DNA from: Peribolospora baueri
Lineage: Eukaryota; Basidiomycota; Peribolosporomycetes; Peribolosporales; Peribolosporaceae
Assembly (NCBI GenBank): GCA_029717555.1
Contig: JAMDHS010000056.1
Coordinates: forward strand, 84,082 to 148,081
Direction: 5' to 3'
DNA: 64,000 nucleotides
The notes beneath the pieces were generated by a model, which had not been told where the DNA came from, ran no database searches, and was given only the letters and a program-made list of their open reading frames with translations. Position numbers and translations under genes: made by a program. Below are positions 1-11,833 of this stretch, piece by piece. Position 1 is the first letter of the stretch. The number at the start of each line of letters is the position of its first letter.

Positions 1-3000
1 AGCGCCGCAATCGTAGGGAATGCCTTGGAAGGCGTGCAGACCTGCAAAGAGTTTTTGCGAATGAGAGAACCGAGCTCTTCCAGCGACTCGGCTCTGGTGC
101 GAGCGTTCTTCGACGGGAGGCCAAGCTCCAAGAGATTCGCAAACATCCTGCTCGGGGGATAGACACGACAGAGAGATTTGAAAAGACCTCGGATCCGTAC
201 ACGAAAGACCTCTTTCGGATCGCCGGACTGATGGGAAGGTAAAGATGGAAATCATTCAGCAGGGCACTCCTTTCAGCACCCGACAACTGCCGGGACCTAC
301 CTTGGCGATCAGACACGGCAGGAAGCAGGTAGCCTCATATTCGGTGATGTGGTAGTCCTCCTCATCAAGCACGGCGATGAGGTGCTCGAGGAGATCCAAG
401 CACTTGACCGTCATGCTCGTGTTGTTGTCGGCGAAGCGAAGGGCTATGTACTTGAAGATGAGATCGGCGTTGGCGACGAAACGCCCGTTAATCTCCACAT
501 TAGACATTCCGTACTCCTTCTCGGCGACTGATGGATTGACTATGCAGTCGTTGAGGGTGTTTAAGCCGGAGAGATAGTCCCGCTCGCGTTGGTGGTCTTT
601 GCTGAACAGCAGAGTAACAAGGTCCGCGCTGCTGCAGGGCTCGAACTGTTGACGGAGGTGATCGGTCATGTCCGCCCGCGGCTTCTCCTCCGTTACCCAG
701 GCAAATGCTCGCCCTTCCTTCGCTGCCCGGAATTGCTTGAATTTAGGGTCAGCGCTGACGAAAAGCGGCGACTTGTCTCCTGCTGGAGCGGCAACAGTGG
801 GCGCAGCCGCTGCCGGAGGACGAAGACCGACTCCCGGCCGTTTCAAACCAGGACCGCCGATCCGAGACTTCGGCAAACCTACGCCAGACGTCGACTCAGG
901 TCCCGGACTGTCGGGTGGTCGAAGGGAGGACGTTGGCGCCTTCAAGGAACGTGCAACAGCTGACGGCGCCTTGAGGCCACCCGGTCGTGGCAAGCCGGGT
1001 TTTGCAATACCAGGCCCGGCAGGCTTTGGGGAGGGTGCTGAGGAGGATACCGCGGAGGACGTTGCACGAGCAACTGGTGCTGCCGCAGCGGCAGGAGCAA
1101 TAGCAGCGCCGTTCGGCTTCATCGCAGCGGCAGCAGGTTTTGCGGCGTCAATCATCGGGATGACGGTAGCGCGAGATGCAGCCTTGAGACCAGAAGTCTG
1201 GTCGACGACGTGCTTGTACCCAGCGTTGGCGATGATGGCAGGCAGCAAGGCTTGCGCGGCTTTGCGAACATCACCGGACTTGTCCTCGAGGCAGACGATG
1301 ACGGGCCCAGCAAGGGGGGCGAGGTCGAGCGAGGGGTTGGGATGATGTTCCTCGAACCATCCGGCAAGCCAACTTAACAAGTCCTTGCGCAAGGCTGGGT
1401 TAGCGCCCTTGCCCTCGAGTCCGGTTGCGAAGGCGGTAACCATGGGGTCGACGCCGCATTGTTCCGCAATGGCGGCAATGGCGCTGATGCCGGCGGCACG
1501 GATGTGGGCCTTCTGGTCGGCCAGCACAGCGACGATGCCCGGAGTGAGGTTCTTGGCGTACTTCTCGAATGGTTTGTTCATTCCGATGGCAATTCGCGCG
1601 ACGACGCCGAGCGCAAGCACCTGGACCGCCTTGTTGCTGTCAGTCAAGCGTGACTTGAGTGGAACGGTCAACTCGGCTGCAACAAGCAAAGAAATGTGAT
1701 CAATCGACAATCGGACACGATCGAAACGCCAGTGTCTTTCCTGGAGAGGGTGCACGCTACTCACTCATATTCGGTTTGAGCCGTTTGTGGCTTTCCAAAG
1801 TTGCCTCAATCTCCTCCAACGCCTCCTTGCGCTCCTTCCAATTGGCGTTGTTGAGCCGGCTCACTGTAGCGGACGACACCAGCTTATCGAGATCTTGTCG
1901 CGGGAACAGATTGTCCAGGGCATCACCTCCACCTCCACCGCCGCCTCCACCGCCAGCGCCCGCTTTCCCGCCTTTCCCACCCCCACTAGGCGCCGCGTTG
2001 TCAGCAGAAGTGCGTGTCGGCGTCGGCGCACTCTGACCCTCGACTTTGGCGAACTCGCTCTCAATGGTGGACAGCAGTTGCGGGTTGAGGTCGGTGATGA
2101 ACGTCATGATATCCGAGCCGACAAGGAGCTTGAGCGTCACGAGGGTTTTGGTCGCATTGCTTCTCACAGCCGCGTTAGAGGACTTGAGGTTGGTCTTGAG
2201 GAACTCGATCAGGTCTCGTATCGGCACACCGGTGATGCCAAACTCCCTGAGTGCTTGCTCGATCCAGAGCAGCGAGTCGGCTTGAACTTTCGGCGCTTTT
2301 TGCTTGCTCATCGGTTCGAAGGCTGGCCGAAGGTCGAAGGGGCGAGACATAATCTCAAGTCAGACGAAATGATCGATAGAGGCGCCAGTCTCACCACGAT
2401 GTTCCTTACCTTGAATGAGCACGAAGCCGAGCGACGTCTTCTCGGCAAACACCATAAGTGTCTCTCCCGCTGCCTGCTTCAGCTTGAGATCACCGAGCTT
2501 GTCGCAGAGTGGCTGAACGGAGATGGCGATGGACGATTTGCCGAAGGTGGGACATTTCTGCGCGAGGATGCTGAGGACGTTGTACACTTTGGACAAGACC
2601 TATGAACGAGGGACGACAGTCACCAGATCAATAATCAGTTGCGAGAAAGAAAGGGAGGAGCGAAGAAAATACGATGGCGCGACTCACCTGGAAGTTGCTC
2701 TCCTTCCAGCCCGGCTTCTTGGCCAACGCTCTAACGATCACCTCACTCTCCACCACCTCCGCCTGACCGCCCTCAAGCCACAGCTCCAAAGCCTCCATCC
2801 CAGCCACACGCTCCTTCCATGCCGAGCTGGCGAGCCCTGCCGTGATCTCGCTCGGAATCAGCTCGGCAGCCCGCGCCTCGGCATCCTCTTGCGAGAAGCG
2901 GTACTTCACCGGCTCGGAAGCTGAGGAGCCGCCTTTGGGAGGCGGCGGTGGCGGCTTTGCACCGCCACCCCCCGCTGGAACTTTCTTGGCCGCTGCTGAC

Positions 3001-5533
3001 GGAGCGGCCGTGGTGGCTGCTGCAGGTTTCTCCCCCAGAAATTTCGCTGGTGGCTTCGCCCTTGGCTTGGAAGGTGCGGGTGAGGAAACGTCAAGGCTGT
3101 TTGGCGGGTTGTTCTCCTTACCCACGACCTTCGCAGCCGGTGGGCCGGTGGTTGGTTTCTGCAAAAAGGCAGATATCGGGGAAATTCAGATGTCATTATG
3201 GTGTGAAACCAATGTCGAGCAACAAGGGTACTCTAAAACGCACCTTGACGACCTTCTTTACCGGTGCAGCAGCTGTTCGTGGAGCGCTGGCTGGCTTTTT
3301 AGGTGGGGCAGCGGCGGTGGGCTTGTACTTGACGACGGCCTTCTCGAACTGCTCCTTGACCTTTACTTTCTTGATATCGTCCAAGCCCTCTACGAACGGG
3401 GCGAGCTGCCTCTCCCCGACGACCTTCATGAGGCATCCCAATCCCTCTGCTCCGGAATCTCGGACCGGTGCCGCACCATCGTCAATGGCGGCGAGGAGGG
3501 CATCAGCGACGGTCTTAATGTCCCCTTTGGCGGGAGGTTGGCGGGTGATCTTGAGGCAGCGGACGAGCCATTTAATCGACTCTGCTTTCACTTGCGGGTT
3601 CTTGTGCTTCGTCGCGGCGAGGATGTCTTCGAGAACGTCCGAGAGGGTGACCTATGAGCGGATCGGAGTTGACAGGCACGTCAGATGGAAAGATCTTAAG
3701 AGCGCAGTGCCCAAAGGCAAAGCGGAGGAGCAGATTTTACTCACGGACATGAACACGCCGTCCAGAGCATTAGACAGAGCTTCGATGACGTTAGCTTTAC
3801 GTTCCTTGAGCTTCTCGATCATAGGCGGCACGACGACAGACTTGTACTTGGCAAACCCCTCCCGAAGACCCTTGGCGAAGGCCTCGATACAGTTGACAGC
3901 GATGAGGACGACATTGATGTTGGAGTCGCCTTTGACCCTCTCGGCAAAAATGCGCACCAGGTCGTCGTGGCTCCTCCCGCCGTCTTCCGGCTTGATCTTC
4001 GGGGAGCTCTTTGCGGAGTTCAGGACGGCCTCCAACGCCTCCTTGCGCTCCTGCCACTTCTTCGACGCGACCAGGTCGTGAAAGCCTTCAGGCAGCTTGA
4101 TTTCCGCCGGCTCGGCGAAATCGAACGCGTCCAGCTCCTCTGGCTTCCCATCATCACCCGCCCCGCCTTCATCCCCCCCGCCCTCTCCATCCTCACCTTC
4201 ACCCCCACTTGAGCCAGCAGCCGCAGCCGCTTCCATGGCCGCTCGTTGGCTGGCGAGATATCGGGTAGGCGTGCCCTTGCCAGCGCCTTCGCCCTTGGCG
4301 TCCAGCGCCTCGAACTGCTCCGTGAGCTCCTTGACTTGAACGGGCTTGAGCTCCTGCAGGGCTGGTTGGATAGCCGGCCCGATGAAACGGTAAATCCCTT
4401 GGCAAAGCAGGGCTCCCTGATCAAGTCGTAGGAGCGAGGGACCAGAGTCGATCGTCAGTCGCGCAGTCCTTAAGAGGTCAACACGACGAATGGCCTTGGA
4501 CTAGCGCGCACACACCTCTGCCCGAACGTTCTTATCAGAGTGGCCGAAGACCTTGGGAAGCTGCTTGAGGATAAGCTGAATCTTGACTGCTTTGTGACCG
4601 TAGGAGCTGCAGAAGCAAAGATCAAGGGGTCATTAGCAGATGAAGCGGACGGACGCCCTCCTCCGGATGTTCTCCGCTCACCCGACCATCTCCTTCAACG
4701 CCGTCACTGCTCCCGCAACGACCTTTGGTTGTTTAGCCTTCAACCCTTCGATCACGTCGTTCTGAATATGCAGGCGGAGCGACGACGGATGGTGTGAGCG
4801 CGCGTGAACGAGGCCAAGATGGCCCAGAAGGCTCAGAAGGCTCAGAAGAAGGGAATGGCGGACCATTCGCTCACCACCGGACCCTCAGACCCCTCCTTGT
4901 CCTCCATCTCGACATACAGCAGAACGACCTCGAGGCCATGCTTTCTTGTTCCCGCCCGCGTCGACCCCAAACACTTGTCCACGACCGATGGCAAGACAGC
5001 TTCTCGAGTACTATCGAAGGGAGAGAAAGAGAAATGATGGAGTGAGTGACCCGCAAGGGAACGACACGGTTCGGATACCTCCTCCGGCTGGCCCCATCCC
5101 CGATGTTCGAGTCCACAATAAAGAAGCTTGAAAACCTACCTGCCCGCTCGCCTCCCTCCAAACTTCAGAAAGGCACTCAAACACTCCACACCCTTCTCAT
5201 GCGCGACAGCGTTGGAATCAGTGACGATCTTCTTCAAGAGATCGGGGTTTCGGACGTAAGGTGTGAAGACGGGGTCGTCCTCGTCCGGCGTTACGGAGAA
5301 AGCTTTTTGGAGGTCTTCATAAGCCGATAATCGGGCTTTCCAGACCTGCCGGTAAGGGCGCAGAAAGTGGAAGAGTGAGATGTGCAAGGGTGAGACGCCA
5401 GGATGCAAGGTCCTCTCGGCCGAGCAACGGCACGAGAAAGAGCATAGAGGCTGGCAAAGCACACCTTGTGAGCCAACCGATCCTCAATGGAGAGACTCGA
5501 AAAGTCCTCTTGAGGAGCGGGAGCGCCCTCCAT
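1..5533 (-). CDS. STU2: XMAP215/Stu2-family microtubule polymerase, five TOG domains, 3' end outside window
   Basis: Microtubule plus-end polymerase that binds tubulin dimers with TOG HEAT-repeat domains. Exons, read right to left: 5465-5533, 5140-5345, 4875-5010, 4682-4761, 4516-4606, 3745-4416, 3244-3651, 2688-3158, 2410-2599, 1765-2322, 301-1676, 1-227 (continues past the left edge); all junctions agree in phase and give about 1494 residues so far. Start chosen at 5533 (MEGAPAPQEDFSSLS), followed directly by the first TOG entry helix VWKARLSAYEDL. Further TOG starts are recognisable by W-x-E-R/K-x-E-A-L: about residue 310 (KKWQERKEALEAVL), 675 (SAWKERVAGMEALELW), 940 (ANWKERKEALEEIEATL); a fifth begins near 1290 (FRAAKEGRAFAW). 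Linkers are Ala/Pro/Gly-rich, one with a run of Gly coded at about 1929-1960. Family knowledge: ascomycete Stu2/Alp14 carry two TOGs, animal XMAP215 five. Basic and coiled-coil tail lies outside the window. Confidence 0.93.
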
Positions 5534-6132
5534 CCCAGTTACCTAGCGAGGAAGGAGTGGCGAGCGATGGAGTATGGAGTGGACTGTCGGAAGATCCCCA
5601 AATGGCAATGAAAGAGGAAAGTCGGGGTGGGGGGGCGGTTGGCGCGGACAGGACGAAGCTGAGAGCAGAAGTTGGACGTGGTCAGCGATTGGGCGTAGCA
5701 GAGGGCGGTTGGTTCGTATTTCTTATTGTGCCACCGTCCTCAAGGCGAGTTGTGTGTTGGGTGATGGTGTGTTGACGTTGCTGCGAATCGCTTGGTCGTT
5801 TGCTTGGCGTGCTGGCGAAGTGCGGAGCGACGCGACGCAAGTGAGGTGCAGAACGAGTGGGACAATTTGAGCAAGTGAAGAGGGTATGTCGTAGGGGATG
5901 GGTAACTCGCCGTCTGTCTCCTCTTCGTCGTCGTCGAAGCCACCTCGCCTTGCGTTCTGTTCTGTCTGGTGTCACTCCTCCGACCGGGATCGCAACTTGC
6001 GCGTTGACCGTGCCGCAGCAAAAACACGCACGCGCGCGTCCGCCCTTGGTCCGAGTTAGGGTTATCGATCGCGCCCTGCGTTCGCGCCGACCATATATAT
6101 ATACACACGGCTTCGTAACCACCCTCCCCGCC

Positions 6133-8639
6133 ATGGCACCCAAGTCCGGCCGTGGCGTCAAGCGGAAACGCACTCTTGTTCCCTCCGCACCCCCTTCGGC
6201 CTCGTCGGCTTCAGGGACAGGGGGTGCGGACAACACTTCTTCCGCGTCCTTGCCTTATCGCACCAGGTCGAACGGCGCCAGGAACGGCGACGAGGACAGG
6301 GATGGGAAAGAGGAAGAGGATGAGGAGGAGGCGAAGCGGATGAAGGAGGAGGATCTGAGGCGGGAGAAGGAGGAGGAGCTGCTCAGAGGGTGGATGGAGG
6401 AGTATTACGAGAGTGAGCGCCATTTGTATCTGCAATTCTTCTCTCCTCCACATGTCACTGCTTGTCGGCTCGCGTATGTATTCGCCTTGGTCGCTCATGT
6501 GATTTGCCTCACCTCAGTCGTCGAACAACTCCCTTTAGAACTGCAGCGCAACTCGGCGCTTATGCGCGAACTTGAGGATCAGATGCAGGGTCAGTGAGAT
6601 ATTCCTCAGAGCTGTCTCCCTCCCTCTGAACGGATTCCGGGGAGTTGTTTCCTTGTTGAACTTCATGCGCGATTGTCTGCTTTATTTATACCTGCCTTTG
6701 TACTTCAGCGCGGACGAAATCTCTCGGCGACACGGTTCATGCATACCTCGCAGCTCGGAAAGCATTGCGCGAATCGCACGTACGAAGGCGGAACTTTCTC
6801 GATGATGAAGATGGTGGGATGAAGAAGGGCGGTGATGACAAGATGGAGAAAATGGACGTGCCGAAAGAAGGCTTGGGATCTCATATGAATGGAGTGAAGG
6901 TGAAGGATAACGCGATCTCAGGAGATCACGAGCGGTCGAAAGGTTTGGAGGAAGCGAACGGAGGCGGTCCTTCGGAAGGGGACGCTCGGGAGCCGAAGCA
7001 GGAAGAGGCCAGCCAAAGTCTTTCAGCTGCCCAGCCCACCCAATCGTCGCGAGAAGAGCACGAGCGTTCGGACAAAGAAGAGGGCTCTGCAGAAGCTGGG
7101 CAAGGTACGCCAACCCCACGCCGAGGAGGAAGCGACGACCAAAAGGAGAACGTCACGCAAAATGGCATCGCTCAGGGTAAGGACGACATCTCCAACAGGT
7201 CTCCTAGTCAAGATGCAGACGACAGGCCGAAAGGGGATGACGAGCAGTCGGCAGGATCCTCCACTCTTGCTCCCCGCTTGAACGGTCATGGTTCAGACTA
7301 TACCACATCTTCCACCTCATCCTCCACCGACGCACTCGCGCCCACGTCCACGTCCAGATCCCCCCCTGTACCCCGCGCTCCGCCGGCACCAAACCAACCG
7401 ACGGTACCGAACAAACAAGATCGTCGCAAGCTCCTCATCAAAGCCGCCCAGGATGCGGAGGAGGCGATCAGAGCGGCCGAGGAGAAGGTCGGCTTGGCCG
7501 TCACAGCTTATGATTGGGTGTGTTTTTGTGTCTCCCTTGTTTTCTTCTTGGACTTGCGCATCGATCTATCATGGATAGCAGCTATCGCTCACCCCCTGAC
7601 AACCGAATGTTTCTGCTATATAATATACATCGCCCGCATTCCTTCCTCATTGTTGACCTCTCCCAATTTCTCACCCAATTCAACTTGCTCAGGTGGACCG
7701 TCACATTCGCCGTCTCGACTCCGACCTGCTCAAATCCGAGTCCTCCCTCCTTCTTGGACTGCGCTCCGGCACGACGAAGTCAATCGGCACGGCGGAGCAC
7801 ATCGGCGGCGGTGGTCTCGCCGGACCGGGTATGGGCGGGGAGTCGATCTTCTCTGTTACGAGACTCTCTTCCCTCCATGATGGCGTGGGTGATATGGCAG
7901 GTGGGGAGGTTGGGCCGGGAGGAAGGAGCGGGCTGCCAATGGCATCTGGTGGCGCAGGAAAAGATGGTGCGGATAGGAGGGTTACCAGAACAAGGAAAGC
8001 CGCTGCCGCCGCCGCAGGTGGTGGTGGTACGCCGGGAGCAGATTGGAAAAAAGGAGGCCGAGGACGGGCGGGAGCGACGTCGACTCCCGGTAGCGGGGGC
8101 CAAGCCGGCCCTGCGTCATCGGCGACGCGCAGAGGGGCCGGTGTTGGCGTAGGTGCAGTCGAAACTCAGCGGGGCATCACGCTCAAGCTGCCGGCCACGG
8201 CGGGAGCGGCTGGAGTAGTCGGTCTTGGCATAGGCACGGTGCTGTCTTCCGGAGCGGGCGCCGAACCTGGCGGAATGGGAGGGATAGCAGGCTTAATGGG
8301 CGACATGCCCATCGATCCGAACGAGCCGAGGTACTGCTACTGCAACCAGGTCTCGTACGGGGATATGGTCGCATGCGACAACGATGACTGTCCGAGGGAA
8401 TGGGTGAGTCGACCGCCGTTTTGGTACGCGGAACGGTACTGGAGGGGGGAACAGGGACGGACGGGAACGAACGGGCGCGCTCATGGCGATGTGGCGTCGT
8501 TGCTCACACCCCGGTCGCACCTATGTTTTTGCTTCGCTTTCGCTGAACCCAGTTCCACTACGGTTGTGTCGGGCTCACCGCACCTCCGAAAGGCAAATGG
8601 TATTGTCGCGATTGTGCTCCTCGCTTCAGAAGGCGATAA
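6133..8639 (+). CDS. ING-family chromatin reader with C-terminal PHD finger
   Basis: ING proteins are subunits of histone acetyltransferase or deacetylase complexes and read H3K4me3. Exons 6133-6412, 6518-6589, 6709-7517, 7693-8403, 8553-8639 close in phase and give 652 aa. The N-terminal ING helix is split over exons 1-3 ([19 protein letters not shown], typical of the family's leucine-zipper-like segment). The C-terminal PHD finger, about residues 602-648, reads [17 protein letters not shown], then DCPREW joined over the last intron to FHYGCVGLT, then KGKWYCRDC, with the full C4HC3 pattern and the W/Y/D residues of the methyl-lysine cage. The middle is long, charged and low-complexity, making it larger than yeast Yng2 or Pho23. 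The start ATG follows a basic NLS-like tract context (GVKRKRT at residues 8-14). Which complex it serves (NuA4-, Rpd3- or NuA3-like) cannot be told from sequence alone. Shares an upstream region with the divergent XMAP215 gene (5534-6132). Confidence 0.93.
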
Positions 8640-8991
8640 CTGGCGCATCGCTCTCTTCAAAGTCATGAGCGCCTTCCTTCGCGTTCATTCAACAACTCCG
8701 TCTCGATGGCTCTTCCTCTCTCTCTCCCCTTCGCACATGACTGTAACCTGCACTTGTACTTTTACAGGATCACACGGCATGAAGAAAGTCGCGCGAGCAG
8801 AGCGCGAAGCGAGCCGAGCGGCGCTTCCGAAGATGATGAGACCGGACGTCGGCACGGAAACCTAGCCTTGGATCGTCTATCGTCTCTTATCACCCTTCGT
8901 TATCGGCTCTTCATCTCTCAGGTCTATGCGTCCACGCACACCAATACTTCTACCTCACGTGTTGCCTCCCTTCCCCCGTTCTCCCCGAAAC
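8640..8991. other. Convergent 3' intergenic region
   Basis: Lies between the ING stop (8639) and the TACO1 stop (8992). CT-rich 3' UTR-like sequence for the + gene; no additional gene seen. Confidence 0.6.
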
Positions 8992-10406
8992 TCACCGACC
9001 CAAGCCCCTGACGTTGGTCCACATTCTCACCATATCCGCCTCATCCTCCAGCGCGTCCGCGAGCTTATCCACCAGCTCGACCGTCGCAGCGTCCACCGTT
9101 GTCCCATCGTCTTCGGCCGCGGCATCGTTGGAGGAGGTGGGCGGTGCTTCGTCGGCGGAGGATGAAGGGGATGAGGGAGAGGGACGGACGCGAAGGACGT
9201 CATTTGGAAGGTAGGTTGGCGCGGCGTCGTGGAGGACGTGGCCGTGGGAGGAAAGCAGGTTGGAGATGGAGGACAGATCGGAGGGCGAGCAAAGGATCTG
9301 AAGGAAAGGGCAGGAGGGTCGTCAGATGTTGAACGAGCAAGTGGAGCGATCGGTCAAATTCACCTCGATCGCCTCCTCGACTTCGTCGATATCCTCCTCC
9401 GAGGCGGCCTCCCTAACGTCCTCGGCCCCACCTTCGATGGCGAGGGCGAAGACGTCGTCAAACGTCTTGCCCGGGGCGGGTGAGACGGTGACTAAACCAG
9501 TGCGGGTGAACAGGAAGGAGGTGGGTGCTATTCGAGCACTGTCGATATGAGATTGGGAAATGGTCAGACGAGTCCTCGATAGGGAAGTAGGTAGCCCACG
9601 CAGCAGACTACACACTCACCCAGACTTGTTTAGGAACTCCCTGACTTTGGAGAAAGTCCTGGTCGGACTATCCGTCGCGCACTCAATGATCATGGCCACC
9701 GTGCCACCGCCGAAGAGAGCCTCATACGTGACGCTCTCCAACCGGTCCTTGTCGTCCTTGCTCACGGCCTTCTGGATCGCCTTCTCAGCGATCTCCTTGG
9801 GCACCGAGAGCTCCTTGGCTTTGGCTAGGACTGCGGCCAGGCGGGCGTTGATGAGCGGATCGGTAATGCCGCCGTTGGCTGCAGTGAGCAAGGATGAAGA
9901 GGAGTTGGACGTGGGCAGAGAGAGGGGAGAAGGAAGGAATGAGCGACGATGATCGCCAAAAGGGTGGGGTCTAAGATCGTACATCGGCGCCTCACAAGAT
10001 AGGAGAAGCGGACTCACATCGTACAGAGACCATGATTTCCCTTGCGATGTAGGAGTGAATCTTTCCTCGCTCCTTGTCCATTGCTCCCTTCTTGTGTCGA
10101 ATTTTGGACCACTGCGCGAGAAAAGCAGGGAGTGGGTCAGGAAGAGCTCCCAAAAATGCAAACCTTGGTTACAGGGCGCTAAAAGAGAACAGAGTCGGAA
10201 GGACGGCCGGCGCTCACCTTGTTATGGCCCGACCATCGCACAGTCGAGGAGTGAAAGCCAGCCGAAGCCGATCGCCCGGTGCCGGAACTCAACGTCGGCG
10301 CGGAAGCGAGCAGGGCATGTCGAGAAGCGCCAGCCAGTCCGCCGCTCCATGACGCTGGGCTGGAGGGAAAGGAGAGCGCGCGACGAAGACAGGAGCGACA
10401 GAGCAT
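8992..10406 (-). CDS. TACO1: TACO1/YebC-family mitochondrial translational activator
   Basis: YebC/TACO1 proteins act in mitochondria to help synthesis of respiratory subunits (COX1 in mammals). Exons, right to left: 10218-10406, 10018-10111, 9620-9878, 9364-9538, 8992-9297; phases close to give 340 aa. The first 63 residues start MLCRSCLRRALSFPSSP, rich in Arg/Ser and free of acids, a mitochondrial presequence, ending at SGHNK. Exon 2 opens WSKIRHKKGAMDKERG, the family's diagnostic first motif (AGHNKWSxIRHxK). Exon 3 carries NGGITDPLINARLAAVLAKA and the conserved GGGTVAMIIECATDS stretch; exon 4 has GLVTVSP and the acidic IEGGAEDV motif. Introns have GTGAG donors. Only the C-terminal tail is poorly conserved, low-complexity Ser/Asp. 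Divergent from the small gene at 10899; the 10407-10898 spacer probably holds both promoters. Confidence 0.93.
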
Positions 10407-10898
10407 CGGAGGGTGCGGGCGGCCGACAGTTTGGCGGCAGGGACGATTGTCGCGACTTCTTCCCAGTCGGCGGCTGCGGCAAGGCGTCTCCTCCGTTGGT
10501 CCGTGCTCGAGAGGGAACGGCAAGGAGTGACGTCATGGGTTGTGAGGATCATCGAGGACGTCGCATGGAATCGATGCGTATACAAGAAGGGGACAGTGGT
10601 AGCGTAGTGTGAAGGAAGGTCTAGGCGGTCTATGGACAGACGAAGTAGCTGACGTCTTCGCCATGCACGTCATCTATACGGCGTTCGTACAGAGATGCGT
10701 GCGTCACCATCGGCTTGGGTACGGACCCCCGGTAAACGGCTGATCGATGGCGAGGCAAGCGAGGACGGCGCAGATAAATAGAGGATCAGAACACTCCGGA
10801 CCGTCGTTTCTGCCAAGCGCAAGCACAAGCACAACTCGTCGAAACGTTCATACCGCCACCCGGCCAGGTCACCTCTCATCGCACCCGAGGAAACTATT
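10407..10898. promoter_or_regulatory. Divergent promoter region between TACO1 and the His-rich gene
   Basis: No gene of its own. On the + strand an AT-rich ATAAATA at 10774-10780 stands out in GC-rich surroundings and is a plausible TATA element for the small gene whose ATG is at 10899, about 120 nt downstream. No binding site is assigned. Confidence 0.4.
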
Positions 10899-11418
10899 AT
10901 GTTCGGCTTCCACCGTCACCATCACCATCACCATCGCCACCCCGAGCACTATCACTACGAGGGAGATCATCGCCGGGGAGGCCGGTTCCACTTCAGGAAC
11001 AGGGATCGCCGCGCCGGGGGTTATAAGGTGCGTTCGCCCTGTGCACGCGCCGCCACGACCGACTGGAAGCAATGAGGTTTGAAGTTGCCTGACTCTCTCG
11101 CGCCTCCTCCTTCCGCACGCCACGACCGACAGGCCGCTCTGTCAAACCCGGCCACGTCGTCCGAAGGCCGTCGACACGCCAAACACGAGCTGCGGATGAT
11201 GGTGAGTAAGAAGCGAAAGCCGATTCGAGTCAAGCCAGCTAAACACGGATCACCAATCGTCCGCCCACAACCACCTCCGCTTCCTTGCTCGCGACGACCA
11301 CCAGGGCGGCGGCTACGAGGCGCACGTGCCCCTCTCCACGCGCATCAAGCACGCCCTCGGTCTGAGGAGCCGGCACCACCACCACCACCATCACGACTAC
11401 CGCGACAGGCGGTACTGA
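10899..11418 (+). CDS. Small histidine-rich protein with a Con-6-like motif (103 aa, three exons)
   Basis: Reconstructed by splicing; no single long reading frame reveals it. Exons 10899-11027 (43 codons), 11133-11201 (23) and 11305-11418 (37 plus stop) are all phase 0, with donors GTGCGT and GTGAGT and acceptors CGACAG and CACCAG. The N-terminus begins MFGFHRHHHHHH and the C-terminus has SRHHHHHHHDYRDRRY, so both ends carry a natural six- or seven-histidine run. The join of exons 1 and 2 gives GGYKAALSNPATSSEGRRHA, then KHELRMM. This resembles the G-x-K-A-x3-N-P-x2-S-x6-A motif I associate with the Con-6 conidiation/stress protein family. The second half has AHVPLSTRIKHALGLRS, strongly basic. 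No signal peptide or membrane segment. Function unknown; metal or nucleic acid binding through the His/Arg ends is possible but inferred. Confidence 0.72.
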
Positions 11419-11833
11419 GTGTACATACATATGGCACGGCGCAACGCGATGCGATGCGATGCGGGCGACAAGCCTCCCATTTCCTGTTGTCTGTCGCCCC
11501 CGAAGAACCTGTCCATACCCCATTTTAGTCCATATCCCGAGCTCGTGACCTTTTTTCGCGTCCATTCGTGCGGACTAACATGTGCCTTAGATGGTTGGGC
11601 GTCCAGCTCGTTTGCCAACGTCGGTCCGATCGTTTGCGTGTGTGTCGGCTCGGCCCATCGAGCCCGCCAGGCTCACATGTTCATCCTATTCGTCCTCGGA
11701 AGTCTCGACGAAGAAGCAAGGCGATTTATTATGTGAATTCAGATTTCAGACTCGTCTTCAACATCAGAAGCGGGAACTTGTATCGGGAGTGCGACGGGTC
11801 AAGCCACATCGGGTCGGATCGTTCATGGTCCGC
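11419..11833. other. Convergent intergenic region
   Basis: Lies between the stops of the His-rich gene (+) and the peroxiredoxin (-). AT content rises towards 11720-11800 as expected for 3' UTRs. No further gene recognised. Confidence 0.5.

Noticed and set aside
668-1345. 225-codon plus-strand frame opposite the XMAP215 gene
   Set aside because: Antisense shadow of the Ala/Pro-rich XMAP215 linker; Gly/Ala/Arg composition mirrors the real frame.
5682-6236. 184-codon minus frame overlapping the ING start
   Set aside because: Overlaps the ING first exon antisense and the promoter spacer. No recognisable features.
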